Assembly (NCBI GenBank): GCA_900554645.1
Contig: USIE01000001.1
Coordinates: 67,976 to 131,975, forward strand
Origin: an uncultured Collinsella sp.
GTDB lineage: Bacteria > Actinomycetota > Coriobacteriia > Coriobacteriales > Coriobacteriaceae
DNA length: 64,000 nucleotides
Reading direction: 5' to 3'
Position 1 is the stretch's first letter. Each line of letters opens with the position of its first letter. The translations under genes were made by a program, and so were the position numbers. A model generated the notes under the pieces. The model did no database searches. It was given only the letters and a program-made list of their open reading frames with translations, and was not told where the DNA came from. Of the stretch, positions 27,157 to 37,605 are shown piece by piece.

Positions 27157-27185
27157 ATAATACGCCATCGACGCGGGCAGGTGAA
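27157..27185 (-). promoter_or_regulatory. Predicted promoter of the rpsP operon
   Basis: Minus strand: TTCACC (27180-27185), a 17-base spacer, and TATTAT (27157-27162). It lies about 57 bases upstream of the rpsP start. Confidence 0.55.
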
Positions 27186-27289
27186 GTCCGTGAGACCAAC
27201 TTCTTCGGTGTAGTCGAGGGCAAATCCATATCTTAGACAAGAATTCGGGATTTGCAAGCACATACACGCACCCCACATGAGCTGCGCGG

Positions 27290-27301
27290 TATACTCATGA
27301 C
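27290..27301 (+). promoter_or_regulatory. Putative -10 for leaderless dinB transcript
   Basis: TATACT at 27290-27295 is only six bases before the dinB ATG, and no ribosome-binding site is present, the layout of leaderless actinobacterial mRNAs. No convincing -35 is visible. Confidence 0.45.
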
Positions 27302-28555
27302 ATGGAAAGACGCGAACATACATACGGTTATGAGGATGCTGCGGGCGTCACGCCGCCTCCCTGGACGGGTCCGGCGGTGGGTCTGATGGACCTTGATGCG
27401 TTTTTTGCGAGCGTGGAGATGCTCGATCATCCCGAATGGCGCGGAAAGCCGCTCATCGTGGGCGGAGACGCCGATTCGCGTGGCGTCGTGTCCACGTGTT
27501 CGTATGAGGCACGTCGCTTTGGCGTGCACTCTGCCATGGCCTCGGCCGAGGCGCGGCGCTTGTGCCCGCAAGCCATTTGGACGCACGGGCACTTTGATCG
27601 CTACCGCGAGGTGAGCGCGCAGGTCATGGCGATTCTCGCCGACGAGACCCCGCGCGTTGAGCGCGTATCCATCGACGAAGCCTTCATCGATATCACACCG
27701 GGTCGCTTTGCGCCCGAAGACCCGCTGCTGGTTGCGCGGCGTATAAGCGATCGCGTGGCAGAGCTGGGAGTGACGTGCTCCATTGGCGTGGGCTGCAACA
27801 AGACGGTCGCAAAGATCGCAAGCGAGCGGGATAAGCCGTTTGGGCTGACCATCGTGCGCCCCGGAACCGAGCAGCGCTTTTTGGCCGCGCTACCAGTGTC
27901 TGCCATGAGCGGCATCGGGCGCTCGGCCGAGGAACGACTGCGCCGCATGCGCATCTACACCCTCGGCGAGCTATCACGTGCACCGGAATCCACCTTGGCC
28001 TCTATTTTTGGCGTCAACGGCGAACGTATGCGTCAGCGTGCGCTGGGACTTGAAATCTCCGAAGTCACGAGTCTCGATGAAGAGCGCGAGGTTAAATCGG
28101 TGAGCAATGAGCGCACCTTTGCGAAAGATTTGACTGAGCGCGGGGACATCGAAGCGGCGATTGCGCTGTTGGGCGAGTCAGTGGGACGCCGCCTGCGCCG
28201 TCAGGGACTGACGGGCGCCACGGTGACGCTCAAGCTCAAGTATTCGTATGGAAGCGGTCGTTCGGCACAGCGCCGGCTGCCTCATCCGACCGACGATGAG
28301 AACATCTTCGTGGCGGTTGCGCTCGAACTGCTCGACAACATTTGGCAGGAAGGCATGCATGTTCGCTTAGCAGGCATCGGCATGAGCGACTTTGACCATC
28401 AGGGCGGCATCCAGACCGACTTGTTCTGCGAAGTCGACGACCGCGGAGCCCAATCCAGCGACCGCCGCGAGCTCTCCGTCGCGATCGACGCCGTCCGAGA
28501 CAAGTTCGGCGACACCGCCCTATCTTTCGGCCGCCAATCCCGCTTCAGCGATTAA
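27302..28555 (+). CDS. dinB: DNA polymerase IV (Y-family)
   Basis: Translesion DNA polymerase without proofreading. 417 aa. Catalytic carboxylates are in MDLDAFFASVE and RVSIDEAFIDIT; CSIGVGCNKTVAKIASE and the HhH region MSGIGRSAEERLRRM follow, then the little-finger domain. It is the only plus-strand gene between proS and aroF, divergent from rpsP and convergent with rsfS. A recognisable LexA box is not visible. No C-terminal beta-clamp motif stands out beyond the terminal region (QTDLFCEVDD could serve). Confidence 0.95.
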   Translation: MERREHTYGYEDAAGVTPPPWTGPAVGLMDLDAFFASVEMLDHPEWRGKPLIVGGDADSRGVVSTCSYEARRFGVHSAMASAEARRLCPQAIWTHGHFDRYREVSAQVMAILADETPRVERVSIDEAFIDITPGRFAPEDPLLVARRISDRVAELGVTCSIGVGCNKTVAKIASERDKPFGLTIVRPGTEQRFLAALPVSAMSGIGRSAEERLRRMRIYTLGELSRAPESTLASIFGVNGERMRQRALGLEISEVTSLDEEREVKSVSNERTFAKDLTERGDIEAAIALLGESVGRRLRRQGLTGATVTLKLKYSYGSGRSAQRRLPHPTDDENIFVAVALELLDNIWQEGMHVRLAGIGMSDFDHQGGIQTDLFCEVDDRGAQSSDRRELSVAIDAVRDKFGDTALSFGRQSRFSD

Positions 28556-28565
28556 CCGCCTTTGA

Positions 28566-28610
28566 GCAAAAAGAAAGCCGGGCAGGTACGGAAAACCGCA
28601 ACTGCCCGGC
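28566..28610 (-). terminator. Rho-independent terminator after the obgE-rsfS operon
   Basis: Arms 28577-28585 and 28602-28610 (GCCGGGCAG / CTGCCCGGC), followed on the minus strand by TTTCTTTTTGC. It lies between the convergent dinB and rsfS. Confidence 0.85.
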
Positions 28611-28620
28611 AAAATGCGCG

Positions 28621-28656
28621 AGGCTAACTAAAAGCCCCGTATCAAATGAGCCACTA
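28621..28656. repeat. Degenerate copy of the REP-like element at the rsfS 3' end
   Basis: GGCTAACTAAAAGCCCCGT followed by ATCAAATGAGCCACTAG resembles the element at 20570-20606 (ends and CCCCGT core) with several changes. It runs into the rsfS stop codon, as the ppsR partial copy does. Confidence 0.45.
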
Positions 28657-29109
28657 GAGGAGGTCGAGGGGGAGCTGGGGGGCGTCACCCCAGAGCTTTT
28701 CTAGACGGTAGAAGTCGCGGGCTTCGGGAGTGAAGACGTGGACGACAACCGAGCCGTAGTCCATGAGCATCCAGGTCTTCTGCTCGCGACCCTCGATGGA
28801 AAACGGGTGCTCGCCGCAAGCCTCGGCGACCTTCTCCTCGATCTCGTCGACGATGGAATCGACCTGGCGGTTGTTGGTACCGGTGGCGAGCACAAAGTAA
28901 TCGCACACATCGGAAAGCTCGGTCAGGTCGAGCACCTGAACGTCCTCGCCCTTCTTGTCGTAGGCGGCCTGCGCGGCGGCGCGGGCGACATCCTCGGCGG
29001 CGACACCGCTCGCGGACAGCGAGGCGGCAGTGCGGTCGGACGTGGCAACGAAGCTCTTGTGCTCCACACCTTCAAGAATCTGCTCGTCGGTCATGGTCTC
29101 GTCGGCCAT
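28654..29109 (-). CDS. rsfS: Ribosome silencing factor RsfS (Iojap/YbeB)
   Basis: Binds L14 on the 50S subunit and blocks subunit joining during starvation. 151 aa with an N-terminal extension of about 45 residues; the core has DVCDYFVLATGTNNRQVDSI and WMLMDYGSVVVHVFTPEARD followed by YRLEKLWGDAP. Last gene of obgE-nadD-yqeK-rsfS, the conserved order in Gram-positives. Confidence 0.95.
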   Translation of the reverse strand: MADETMTDEQILEGVEHKSFVATSDRTAASLSASGVAAEDVARAAAQAAYDKKGEDVQVLDLTELSDVCDYFVLATGTNNRQVDSIVDEIEEKVAEACGEHPFSIEGREQKTWMLMDYGSVVVHVFTPEARDFYRLEKLWGDAPQLPLDLL

Positions 29110-29137
29110 GGAATACCTCTTTCTAGACGCACCCGAG

Positions 29138-29746
29138 CTAGCGCAGCTGGGCGTAATGGTTGTAAATCGAAATAGCCGTGGGATAAAGATAGCGCCCGGA
29201 CTGGATCACATAGACCAGACCCTGCGCAAAACAGGAGAAGAACAACTCGTCGAGCGAGGACTTCCCCACCATCTTGCGCAGCGCATGGGCATAATCGCCG
29301 TGGCGGTTGGGTTCGATGGCATCGGCCACAAAGACCACCATATCGAGCGGCGTCATGTCGCAAGCGCCCACGGTGTGACGGTCGACAGCCTGGAAAACGG
29401 CCGGCGACAGCTCGGGAAAAAGCTGCGGAAGCTCATAGGCGGCAACAGGGCCATGCAAAAGTGGCGTCGCGGCGGAAGGAGAGCCGGCAACCTTGATGCC
29501 ATAGTGAAGCGCGCGGGCCACGAGCTCGTCATCGGAAAGTACCTTGTCCCAGTCGTGGATCAAGCCGGCGGCAGCGGCATCAAAGCGGTCAACGCCGTAG
29601 ACCTCGGCCAGATGAAGTGCGGTCTCGGCAACACCCAGCGAATGCACATAGCGCTTGTACTTATCCTTCATGCGAACATCGAGCAGCTCTTGAATGCGCT
29701 TGAGCAGCGCGCGCTCATCGCCCTCAAACTGATCCTCTACCGACAA
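29138..29746 (-). CDS. yqeK: HD-domain hydrolase YqeK (diadenosine tetraphosphatase-like)
   Basis: 202 aa HD-superfamily protein; YqeK homologues split Ap4A symmetrically into two ADP. Metal-binding positions are visible in YVHSLGVAETAL, GLIHDWDKVLSDDE, HGPVAAYEL and DRHTVGACDMTPLDMVVFVAD. The TTG start is six bases after GGGGG. It sits between nadD and rsfS as usual. Confidence 0.9.
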   Translation of the reverse strand: MSVEDQFEGDERALLKRIQELLDVRMKDKYKRYVHSLGVAETALHLAEVYGVDRFDAAAAGLIHDWDKVLSDDELVARALHYGIKVAGSPSAATPLLHGPVAAYELPQLFPELSPAVFQAVDRHTVGACDMTPLDMVVFVADAIEPNRHGDYAHALRKMVGKSSLDELFFSCFAQGLVYVIQSGRYLYPTAISIYNHYAQLR

Positions 29747-29758
29747 CGTAGACCCCCA

Positions 29759-30436
29759 TCACTCAAAATCTTCTTGGCCCAAATCGGCATATAGCCTGCG
29801 TTTGCGAATGTAGCCGAGCACGGACTCGCTCGTAAGATAGCGCACGCTCATACCGCGGGCAACACGCTTGCGAATGTTCGTCGAGCTGATCGCCAGCGCC
29901 GGAATCTGAATATAGCGCACGTCGAACGGCAGCCCCGACTCTTTGATTCGGGCACGCGCCGTATCGATATCAAAGCCCGGTCGCGTCGCAGCAATAAAGG
30001 TGGCAAGCTCAGCGATTCGTTCGGCATCATGCCAGGTCACAATATCGATAATCGCGTCGGCGCCCGTAATAAAGTAGAGCTTTACCTGCGGCGGGTAAAA
30101 GTCGCGAAGGGCATGAAGCGTATCGGCCGTATAGGTTACGCCCGGACGGTCGATCTCGAACCGGCTCGCCAAAAAGGCCGGGTTCGCGGCGGTGGCGAGG
30201 ACCGTCATGGCGTAACGGTCCTCGGCAGGCGTCACCGGCTTGTCAAGCTTAAAGGCAGGAGAGCCCGCCGGCATAAAGAGCACAGCTTCCAAGTCGAGCG
30301 ACTCGCGCGCCTGCTCGGCGGTCACCAGGTGCCCGTAATGGATGGGATCAAAGGTGCCACCCATAATGCCGAGCCTAAACTCCTGCCCGTCCTCTAGAGG
30401 AAGCTCGGGCAAACCGATTCCACCGCGCAGCGACAT
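29759..30436 (-). CDS. nadD: Nicotinate-nucleotide adenylyltransferase
   Basis: Makes deamido-NAD from nicotinate mononucleotide and ATP. 225 aa, nucleotidyltransferase fold with GIMGGTFDPIHYGHLVTAEQ, the TGADAIIDIVTWHD segment and ISSTNIRKRVARGMSVRYL. It begins three bases after the obgE stop, with GGAGGG ten bases upstream. Confidence 0.95.
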   Translation of the reverse strand: MSLRGGIGLPELPLEDGQEFRLGIMGGTFDPIHYGHLVTAEQARESLDLEAVLFMPAGSPAFKLDKPVTPAEDRYAMTVLATAANPAFLASRFEIDRPGVTYTADTLHALRDFYPPQVKLYFITGADAIIDIVTWHDAERIAELATFIAATRPGFDIDTARARIKESGLPFDVRYIQIPALAISSTNIRKRVARGMSVRYLTSESVLGYIRKRRLYADLGQEDFE

Positions 30437-30439
30437 GGC

Positions 30440-31918
<1,479 letters not shown>

Positions 31919-31921
31919 CTA

Positions 31922-31966
31922 CAAAAAAGAGGGAGACCCTTGAATCCTAAAACTCAAGTGCCTCCC
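31922..31966 (-). terminator. Terminator between rpmA and obgE
   Basis: Arms 31931-31943 and 31954-31966 (GGGAGACCCTTGA / TCAAGTGCCTCCC), with two internal mismatches, are followed by TCTTTTTT on the minus strand. It could set a high L21/L27 to low Obg ratio. Confidence 0.75.
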
Positions 31967-31991
31967 ACATATGTGCTCTATGAAGGGTGAA

Positions 31992-32249
31992 TTACGCGTT
32001 CGCGAGCGGGCGTACGCTGACCCTGTGCTTGATACCCTTGTGGAACTCAACGGTACCGTCGACCAGCGCGAACAGCGTGTCGTCCTTACCACGGCCAACG
32101 TTCTCACCCGGGTGGATGTGCGTGCCGTGCTGACGGACGAGAATCGTGCCCGTGGTTACCGTCTGGCCGGCATAGCGCTTCGTGCCAAGGCGCTGACCGC
32201 GGGAGTCACGGCCATTACGGGAGGAACCGAGTCCTTTTTTGTGTGCCAT
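31992..32249 (-). CDS. rpmA: 50S ribosomal protein L27
   Basis: 85 aa. It begins [20 protein letters not shown] with no cleavable N-terminal extension, unlike the Firmicutes form processed by Prp. It follows rplU by 33 bases. Confidence 0.97.
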   Translation of the reverse strand: MAHKKGLGSSRNGRDSRGQRLGTKRYAGQTVTTGTILVRQHGTHIHPGENVGRGKDDTLFALVDGTVEFHKGIKHRVSVRPLANA

Positions 32250-32282
32250 TGTGTATACCTACTCTTTCGTTACGAGTGTAAT

Positions 32283-32657
32283 CTACTCGGCGACGGGAGC
32301 CTCGGCAACAGCCTCAGCCTCTGCCTTGACAGCCTTCTTGGCGCGGGAGGTAGCCTGAACCTTCACGATCTTCAGCTTAGTGAGCTGCTGACGGTGACCC
32401 TTCAGACGACGATAGCGCTTGCGCTTGTGGAACTTGAAGACCAGCTGCTTCTCGCCCTTGAACTGCTCAACGATCTGAGCGGTAACCTTGGCCTTGGCCA
32501 GCTTGTCGGGATCGGTGACGATCTTCTTACCATCGTTGAGGAAGATAACCGGCAGGGTGACCTTGTCGCCCTCATTGCCCTCGATCTTCTCGACGGTGAT
32601 GACATCGTCGGTGGCGACCTTGTACTGCTTGCCGCCCGTGTTAACGATTGCGTACAT
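32283..32657 (-). CDS. rplU: 50S ribosomal protein L21
   Basis: 124 aa; MYAIVNTGGKQYKVATDDVI at the N-terminus and HKRKRYRRLKGHRQQLTKLK are diagnostic. It has an Ala/Glu/Lys-rich tail of about 25 residues. ATG 32657 is preferred to an upstream in-frame ATG at 32678 by homology; AAGGGCAAG lies just upstream. Confidence 0.97.
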   Translation of the reverse strand: MYAIVNTGGKQYKVATDDVITVEKIEGNEGDKVTLPVIFLNDGKKIVTDPDKLAKAKVTAQIVEQFKGEKQLVFKFHKRKRYRRLKGHRQQLTKLKIVKVQATSRAKKAVKAEAEAVAEAPVAE

Positions 32658-32699
32658 GTTTACTTGCCCTTCATGCATCAGTTAGTGCAACAGCCGAAT

Positions 32700-32728
32700 A
32701 TAGTAGCAGGCGAAAATACCCCCGTCAA
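32700..32728 (-). promoter_or_regulatory. Predicted promoter of rplU-rpmA
   Basis: Minus strand TTGACG (32723-32728), a 17-base spacer and TACTAT (32700-32705). The -35 overlaps the stop codon of the preceding DUF2344 gene. TSS expected about 35 bases before rplU. Confidence 0.7.
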
Positions 32729-33537
32729 CGAGTATGTGGAGCAAATCCACAAGTTCGCACAGGTATGGGGCTGACGAGTCGGCCCTCGTCGTCCTCGCAT
32801 GCTTGATTCTGACGCTCGACATCGTAGGAGCAGATGGTCACGAGGTCTTGCATACCGGTGGAAACAATAGGTGCATCCACGCCCGGGGTCAAGCCCTGCA
32901 ACAAAACATCAGCAGCGGAAAGCAAAATTTCCGGACGCATGGAGCCTTCGTTGTCGGCATGGGTGTCGAGCATGAGCACCAAATGGTCCGGGCTCTCCCC
33001 CGCCGTGAGCTCATAGCCAACGAGCGTGTGATCCAAATCCAAGCGCTTGCTCTTTTTTCCGCGCGCGTAGTCGATGCCATGGGCCACGCGCAGCATGTCG
33101 ATCGCACGACGCACCTCGTCGGCGCTTACGGGCGCCTCGGGATCCAAGTGCAGGTCGATGCGGTACGACAGGCGCGTGAGCTGCGCCGTCAACGCCGGCG
33201 TGCGCACGTCGATGTACGCCGCCTCGATGGGCGCCAGATCGGCCGGAGACGCCGCAGCCAGGCGCCCAAACGCCTCGTCGAGCGCCACGAACTCGGTCAT
33301 AAACAGGTCATACCACTCGCAGGTCGACGACGTACCAACCGGTAGCGCCGAAGAGAAGCCCACGCGCATGTGCGGAGAGAAGCCCTGCGTGACGGCATAG
33401 GGAAGTCCCGCACGGCGCACGATGCGCTCAATGGTATGAATTACTTCGAGATGGCCCAGGTACTTAAGGCGATCGCGCTTGCCATAGCGAACACGAAGCC
33501 TAAAGAGCGAGGGGTTGTCGGTCAGGCGCTCACTCAT
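32725..33537 (-). CDS. DUF2344 / TIGR03936 radical-SAM-associated protein
   Basis: 270 aa. The N-terminus LFRLRVRYGKRDRLKYLGHL and QGFSPHMRVGFSSALPVGT are typical of this family, which always travels with the TIGR03960 radical SAM protein, either fused or adjacent. Function is unknown; proximity to rplU-rpmA-obgE is conserved in many bacteria and hints at a ribosome or RNA link. The ATG overlaps the radical SAM stop (ATGA), so equal production by coupling is likely. Confidence 0.88.
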   Translation of the reverse strand: MSERLTDNPSLFRLRVRYGKRDRLKYLGHLEVIHTIERIVRRAGLPYAVTQGFSPHMRVGFSSALPVGTSSTCEWYDLFMTEFVALDEAFGRLAAASPADLAPIEAAYIDVRTPALTAQLTRLSYRIDLHLDPEAPVSADEVRRAIDMLRVAHGIDYARGKKSKRLDLDHTLVGYELTAGESPDHLVLMLDTHADNEGSMRPEILLSAADVLLQGLTPGVDAPIVSTGMQDLVTICSYDVERQNQACEDDEGRLVSPIPVRTCGFAPHTR

Positions 33538-35411
33538 GCGCGATCACCCATCAATACATTCTTGGCGTGGAGCGTGGGGCAGATCCCGCAGCCGGTGCAC
33601 GACGTGCGGGTGCAGTCGGGAGTCGTGATGCCCTCGAGCGAGCGACGGTACTCGCGCTCGAGGAAGCCGCGCGTGCAGCCGGGGCTCACATGCTCCCACG
33701 GCAGGCGCCAGTCCAACTCGTAGGGCAGGTGCACAAGCTCATTGAGGTCGATGCCGTTTTTGGCAGCAGCCTCCTTCCAGTTATCGAGCGAGAAATGCTC
33801 TACCCAGGCGTCAAAGCGAGAGCCCGCGCGCCAAGCATCGATGATGACGGGCGTCATGTCACGACCGGCGCGGGAAAGCGCGGCCTCGATGAGCGAGGTC
33901 TCGGCATCGTGGTAATGCACGCGGACGGCACGGTTGCGAACGCTCGTGACAAGCAGCTTCTGGCGACGCTTGACGTCGTCGTAGTCGAGCTGCGGGCACC
34001 ACTGGAACGGCGTGGCAGCCTTGGGGATAAAGACCGAAACCGAGATGGACACCGAGATCGAGCCGCGACGAGCCTTGGGCACCACGGAACGACCGAGCTC
34101 GAGTACGTGATCGGCCAGATTGGCGATGGCCACGATGTCCTCGTCGCGCTCGCCGGGAAGGCCCATCATAAAGTAGAGCTTCATGCGGTTCCAGCCGGCC
34201 TCGAAGGCCGCCTTGGCCGCACGGTCCAGGTCCTCCTCGGTCACGTTCTTGTTAATGATGTCGCGCATGCGCTGGCTGCCGGCCTCGGGCGCGAACGTCA
34301 GGCCGCCCTTCTTTTCGCCGGCGACCGACTCGGCCATATCCACGCCAAACGAATCCAGGCGCTGCGACGGAATAGACACGCGAATACCCGTATCCTCCAG
34401 GCGACGGTTGAGCCTGCCGAGCACGTCGCGAATGCAGGAGTGGTCGGTCGTGGAGAGCGAGGTCAGCGACACCTCGTCATAGCCGGTCTTTTCCAGACCC
34501 TGAATCACCGACGAGACGATCTGGTCGGCCGAGCGCTCGCGCACCGGGCGATACGTCATGCCGGCCTGGCAAAAACGACAGCCGCGGGCGCAGCCGCGCA
34601 GGATCTCGATAGACAGGCGGTCGTGGACGAGCTGCGCATAGGGTACGCACGACTGCGACAGCGGATTCGTGGCGCCGAAATCCTCGACGACGCGCTTGTA
34701 GACCACGGTCGGCGCATCCTTGCCTTCACGCGGCACGGTGTAGCCATGCGGCGAGCAGGGCTCGTCGTGACGAACCTCATAGAGCGACGGCACGTAGTTG
34801 CCGGCAATGGATGCAAGCTGCTCGACAATCTGCGCGCGCGGGACCCCTTCGTCACGCAGGCGGCGATGCAGCTGGCAGGTCTCGAGCAGCGATTCCTCGC
34901 CCTCACCGATGAGGATGGCATCGAAGAAGGCCGCGTACGGCTCGGGGTTGTACACCGAGGGGCCGCCGGCGATGATGATGGGGTCGTCTTCACCTCGGTC
35001 GGCCGCTAACAGCGGAATGCCAGCGAGGTCGAGTGCCTCGAGGAAGTTCGTCACCGCCATCTCGTGCGGCACATGCAGACCGACGATATCAAACGAAGCG
35101 ACCGGCGCTGCGCCCTCGAGCGAGAGCAGCGGAATGCCTGCCTCGCGCATAGCGTCACCCATATCGGGCCACGGCACATAGCCACGCTCGCAGGAGATGC
35201 CCTCGGCCTGGTTAAGAATGTTGTAGAGGATGGCGATACCCTGGTTGGGCAGACCAACCTCGTACACATCCGGGTAGATCAGGCAGCAACGGTAGTCGGC
35301 ATCGGCCTTGGAAAGCGTGCCCCACTCGTGATCGATATAGCGACTCGGCTTCTCGACCTTGGCGAGCAACGGCTCAATTAAATGAAAACAATCTTGGTAT
35401 GCAACGCGCAA
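33534..35411 (-). CDS. TIGR03960-type B12-binding-like radical SAM protein
   Basis: 625 aa. An N-terminal B12-binding-like domain (CLIYPDVYEVGLPNQGIAIL) precedes the radical SAM core with the cluster motif RGCARGCRFCQAG (CxxxCxxC) and APEAGSQRMRDIINKNV. A second Cys group near the C-terminus, CTRTSCTGCGICP, may bind an auxiliary Fe-S cluster. The reaction is not known. TTG start with AGGGG seven bases upstream. The partner DUF2344 gene overlaps its stop by four bases. Confidence 0.9.
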   Translation of the reverse strand: MRVAYQDCFHLIEPLLAKVEKPSRYIDHEWGTLSKADADYRCCLIYPDVYEVGLPNQGIAILYNILNQAEGISCERGYVPWPDMGDAMREAGIPLLSLEGAAPVASFDIVGLHVPHEMAVTNFLEALDLAGIPLLAADRGEDDPIIIAGGPSVYNPEPYAAFFDAILIGEGEESLLETCQLHRRLRDEGVPRAQIVEQLASIAGNYVPSLYEVRHDEPCSPHGYTVPREGKDAPTVVYKRVVEDFGATNPLSQSCVPYAQLVHDRLSIEILRGCARGCRFCQAGMTYRPVRERSADQIVSSVIQGLEKTGYDEVSLTSLSTTDHSCIRDVLGRLNRRLEDTGIRVSIPSQRLDSFGVDMAESVAGEKKGGLTFAPEAGSQRMRDIINKNVTEEDLDRAAKAAFEAGWNRMKLYFMMGLPGERDEDIVAIANLADHVLELGRSVVPKARRGSISVSISVSVFIPKAATPFQWCPQLDYDDVKRRQKLLVTSVRNRAVRVHYHDAETSLIEAALSRAGRDMTPVIIDAWRAGSRFDAWVEHFSLDNWKEAAAKNGIDLNELVHLPYELDWRLPWEHVSPGCTRGFLEREYRRSLEGITTPDCTRTSCTGCGICPTLHAKNVLMGDRA

Positions 35412-35421
35412 CGGAAAACCC

Positions 35422-36351
35422 CTAAGCAGCGAGATCTGATGCGTCCTGATAGGACGCCCTAGGACGGGTAGCGCCCGCGACCGTGGTTACGAGATCACGA
35501 ACGCGGGAGAACGTGGCAGTAACCGCCTCGTTGGCACGACTGTAGTCGACATCGCGCTCGTAGAGCGAAACAAGCGCACGGCCCATGCCATAGGTGCCCG
35601 CGGCAGCAGTGAGCGCCTTGACGGCAAACCCAATATGCGGCGTCTGCTTGACGAGCGCGCGGGTGACCGCGCGGATCACAAGACCGCCGGCAAGCACGCC
35701 CGCGACCTCGTAGCCGCGCTCAGGCTTAATGCCGCGTCCAAAGACGGCAGCAAGCTCAAAGAGCATGCCCACCTGCGCCAGCGCCATAACGGGATAATCG
35801 GCGCCCGGCAAAAACACCAGCGCACCGGTCGCCATATTGGTGAGCGCGCACGAGGTAATGATACGATTGGCTGCCGCGATGCGCATAAAGGCAAAGTTCG
35901 CCGCAAAAGCCGTTTCCTTGTCGGTGCGATCGAGAATCCAGCGGGCAAGCGTCTCGAGCAGATACGTCTTATCGGTTGCCGCTACCACGCCGAGCATGGG
36001 CGTGGACTCCTCGATAAACGGCACCTCCACAGCAGACTCGGCAAGCACGCACACGGGCGCGCCGGCGATCACGAGCTCCTGCACGGCACTCTCCAAGCGG
36101 TCGGAACCACACGAGAGCACCAGCACCACATCGGTATCGGTCTTTGGGGCAATTCGCTCCTCCCCCAGACGCTCGACGCGCACAATGCCCGAGGTCGTCT
36201 GCGGCACAAAGGCGTCACGCACCGTCTCGGCCAGAAAGCGCGAGGCGGACGAATCCAGATAAACCGAGACGCGCACCGGCGTATCGGAATCCTTCTTAAC
36301 GGACGCGCCCATCTTAAAAGCGCGGGTCAGCTTATCTACGGGTATTTTCAT
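35422..36351 (-). CDS. DUF697-like (YcjF-type) membrane-associated protein
   Basis: 309 aa, not fully recognised. The first 140 residues look like a soluble alpha/beta fold (VRVSVYLDSSASRFLAETVR, DTDVVLVLSCGSDRLESAV, APVCVLAESAVEVPF), reminiscent of a degenerate GTPase or Rossmann domain without a P-loop. The C-terminal 150 residues have the DUF697 pattern (RIITSCALTNMATGALVFLP, YPVMALAQVGMLFELAAVFG, then Gly/Ala-rich helices). It lies 18 bases after rodA, so it is probably co-expressed with the shape genes. No function is claimed. Confidence 0.65.
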   Translation of the reverse strand: MKIPVDKLTRAFKMGASVKKDSDTPVRVSVYLDSSASRFLAETVRDAFVPQTTSGIVRVERLGEERIAPKTDTDVVLVLSCGSDRLESAVQELVIAGAPVCVLAESAVEVPFIEESTPMLGVVAATDKTYLLETLARWILDRTDKETAFAANFAFMRIAAANRIITSCALTNMATGALVFLPGADYPVMALAQVGMLFELAAVFGRGIKPERGYEVAGVLAGGLVIRAVTRALVKQTPHIGFAVKALTAAAGTYGMGRALVSLYERDVDYSRANEAVTATFSRVRDLVTTVAGATRPRASYQDASDLAA

Positions 36352-36369
36352 AGCAAACCCCTCCAGCGA

Positions 36370-37596
36370 TTACGCGGCGCCCGAACGATGCCGCCATATG
36401 GATTGTACGATACCCACCGTCAGCAGCTGAATCATCATCGAAGACGAACCGAAGCTAATAAACGGTAGCGGAATACCGGTAATCGGCATCATGCCGATGC
36501 ACATGCCGATATTTTCGAAGGTCTGGAACGCCCACATGCCAACGATGCCTACGCATGATAAGCGTAGGAACAGAGACTCGCACTTAAAGGCAACGCGGAT
36601 CGTCGAGAAGATGAGCAGTACGTACAAGCACAGCAGCAAAAAGGAGCCGCAGAAGCCAAAGGTCTCGGACAGGAAGGCGAAGACGAAGTCGGTGTGGAAC
36701 TCAGGCAGAAAGCCGCCGGCCGACTGCGTCGCATGGCCCAAACCCTTACCAAAGAAGCCGCCCGAGCCAACGGCAATAAGCGACTGCTGCAGGTTGTAGG
36801 CATCGTCCGAATCGGCATTATCGGGGTCGATAAAGACCGTCAGACGGTTCATCTGATACTGCTTGATGAGCACATCGTGGCCGAGCAGCGAATCAAAGAC
36901 CGAATCGAGCGCCAGAACGAGGGCCACCAGGCCCACGAGCAGGGCCAGGGTCGACAGCACCCATTCGCGGCGTGCACCGCTCATACAAATGACGATGGCA
37001 CCCGAAACCAGCACGACAAGGCCCGAGCCCAGGTCGCCCATGGCAACGACGGCCAAAAACGGGATGGACAGCATGCCGCAGAGCTTGACGTAGTCGCGAA
37101 CGGTATCGATGCGACCGTTATACTGCGAGCCAAGCGTAGCAATAAAGAAGATGGTGATGAGCTTGGCAAGCTCAACCGGCTGGAATGTCAAACCGATACC
37201 GGGAATCTTGATCCAGCCCGTCATGCCCAGACCGCCCGTATAGGACAGGCCCGGAATCTTGGGCGAGAAGATCACGATCAGGTCGATGACGAGCAACGCC
37301 GTCGAGAAATTGGAAATACCGCGCAGATCGGTACGCCAGACCAACACCGCCAGCACCGCTCCGATGCCAATTCCCAGCAGATGGCGTGAGAACGAGGCAT
37401 CAGCCTTAAACTGCGAAGCCGACCAGATGATGATGGCACCGTAGGCGACGAGCGCCACAGTGGCCACGAGCACACCGATATGCACCTTTTGGCGAAACGT
37501 GCCGCGCGAGGCCGAAAGTTGCTTGTTGACGCGGTCCAGGCTGCTGCGAGAGCCAGTCTTGGTTGAACGGAACAGATCCGCCGGAGAAAAATCCAT
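36370..37596 (-). CDS. rodA: Peptidoglycan polymerase RodA (SEDS family)
   Basis: 408 aa, about ten TM segments after a cytoplasmic N-tail of about 40 residues. SEDS family glycosyltransferase that polymerises lipid II for elongation with its partner PBP2. Motifs are LTFQPVELAKLITIFFIA, AVVAMGDLGSGLVVL, LQQSLIAVGSGGFFGKGLG and GIPLPFISFGSSSMM. It directly follows mrdA by nine bases, the standard SEDS-bPBP pairing. Confidence 0.96.
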   Translation of the reverse strand: MDFSPADLFRSTKTGSRSSLDRVNKQLSASRGTFRQKVHIGVLVATVALVAYGAIIIWSASQFKADASFSRHLLGIGIGAVLAVLVWRTDLRGISNFSTALLVIDLIVIFSPKIPGLSYTGGLGMTGWIKIPGIGLTFQPVELAKLITIFFIATLGSQYNGRIDTVRDYVKLCGMLSIPFLAVVAMGDLGSGLVVLVSGAIVICMSGARREWVLSTLALLVGLVALVLALDSVFDSLLGHDVLIKQYQMNRLTVFIDPDNADSDDAYNLQQSLIAVGSGGFFGKGLGHATQSAGGFLPEFHTDFVFAFLSETFGFCGSFLLLCLYVLLIFSTIRVAFKCESLFLRLSCVGIVGMWAFQTFENIGMCIGMMPITGIPLPFISFGSSSMMIQLLTVGIVQSIWRHRSGAA

Positions 37597-37605
37597 CGCA
37601 ACCTC

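Noticed and set aside
27302-27340. LexA (SOS) box near the dinB start
   Set aside because: GAAC and GTT are present but with the wrong spacing; not a convincing site.
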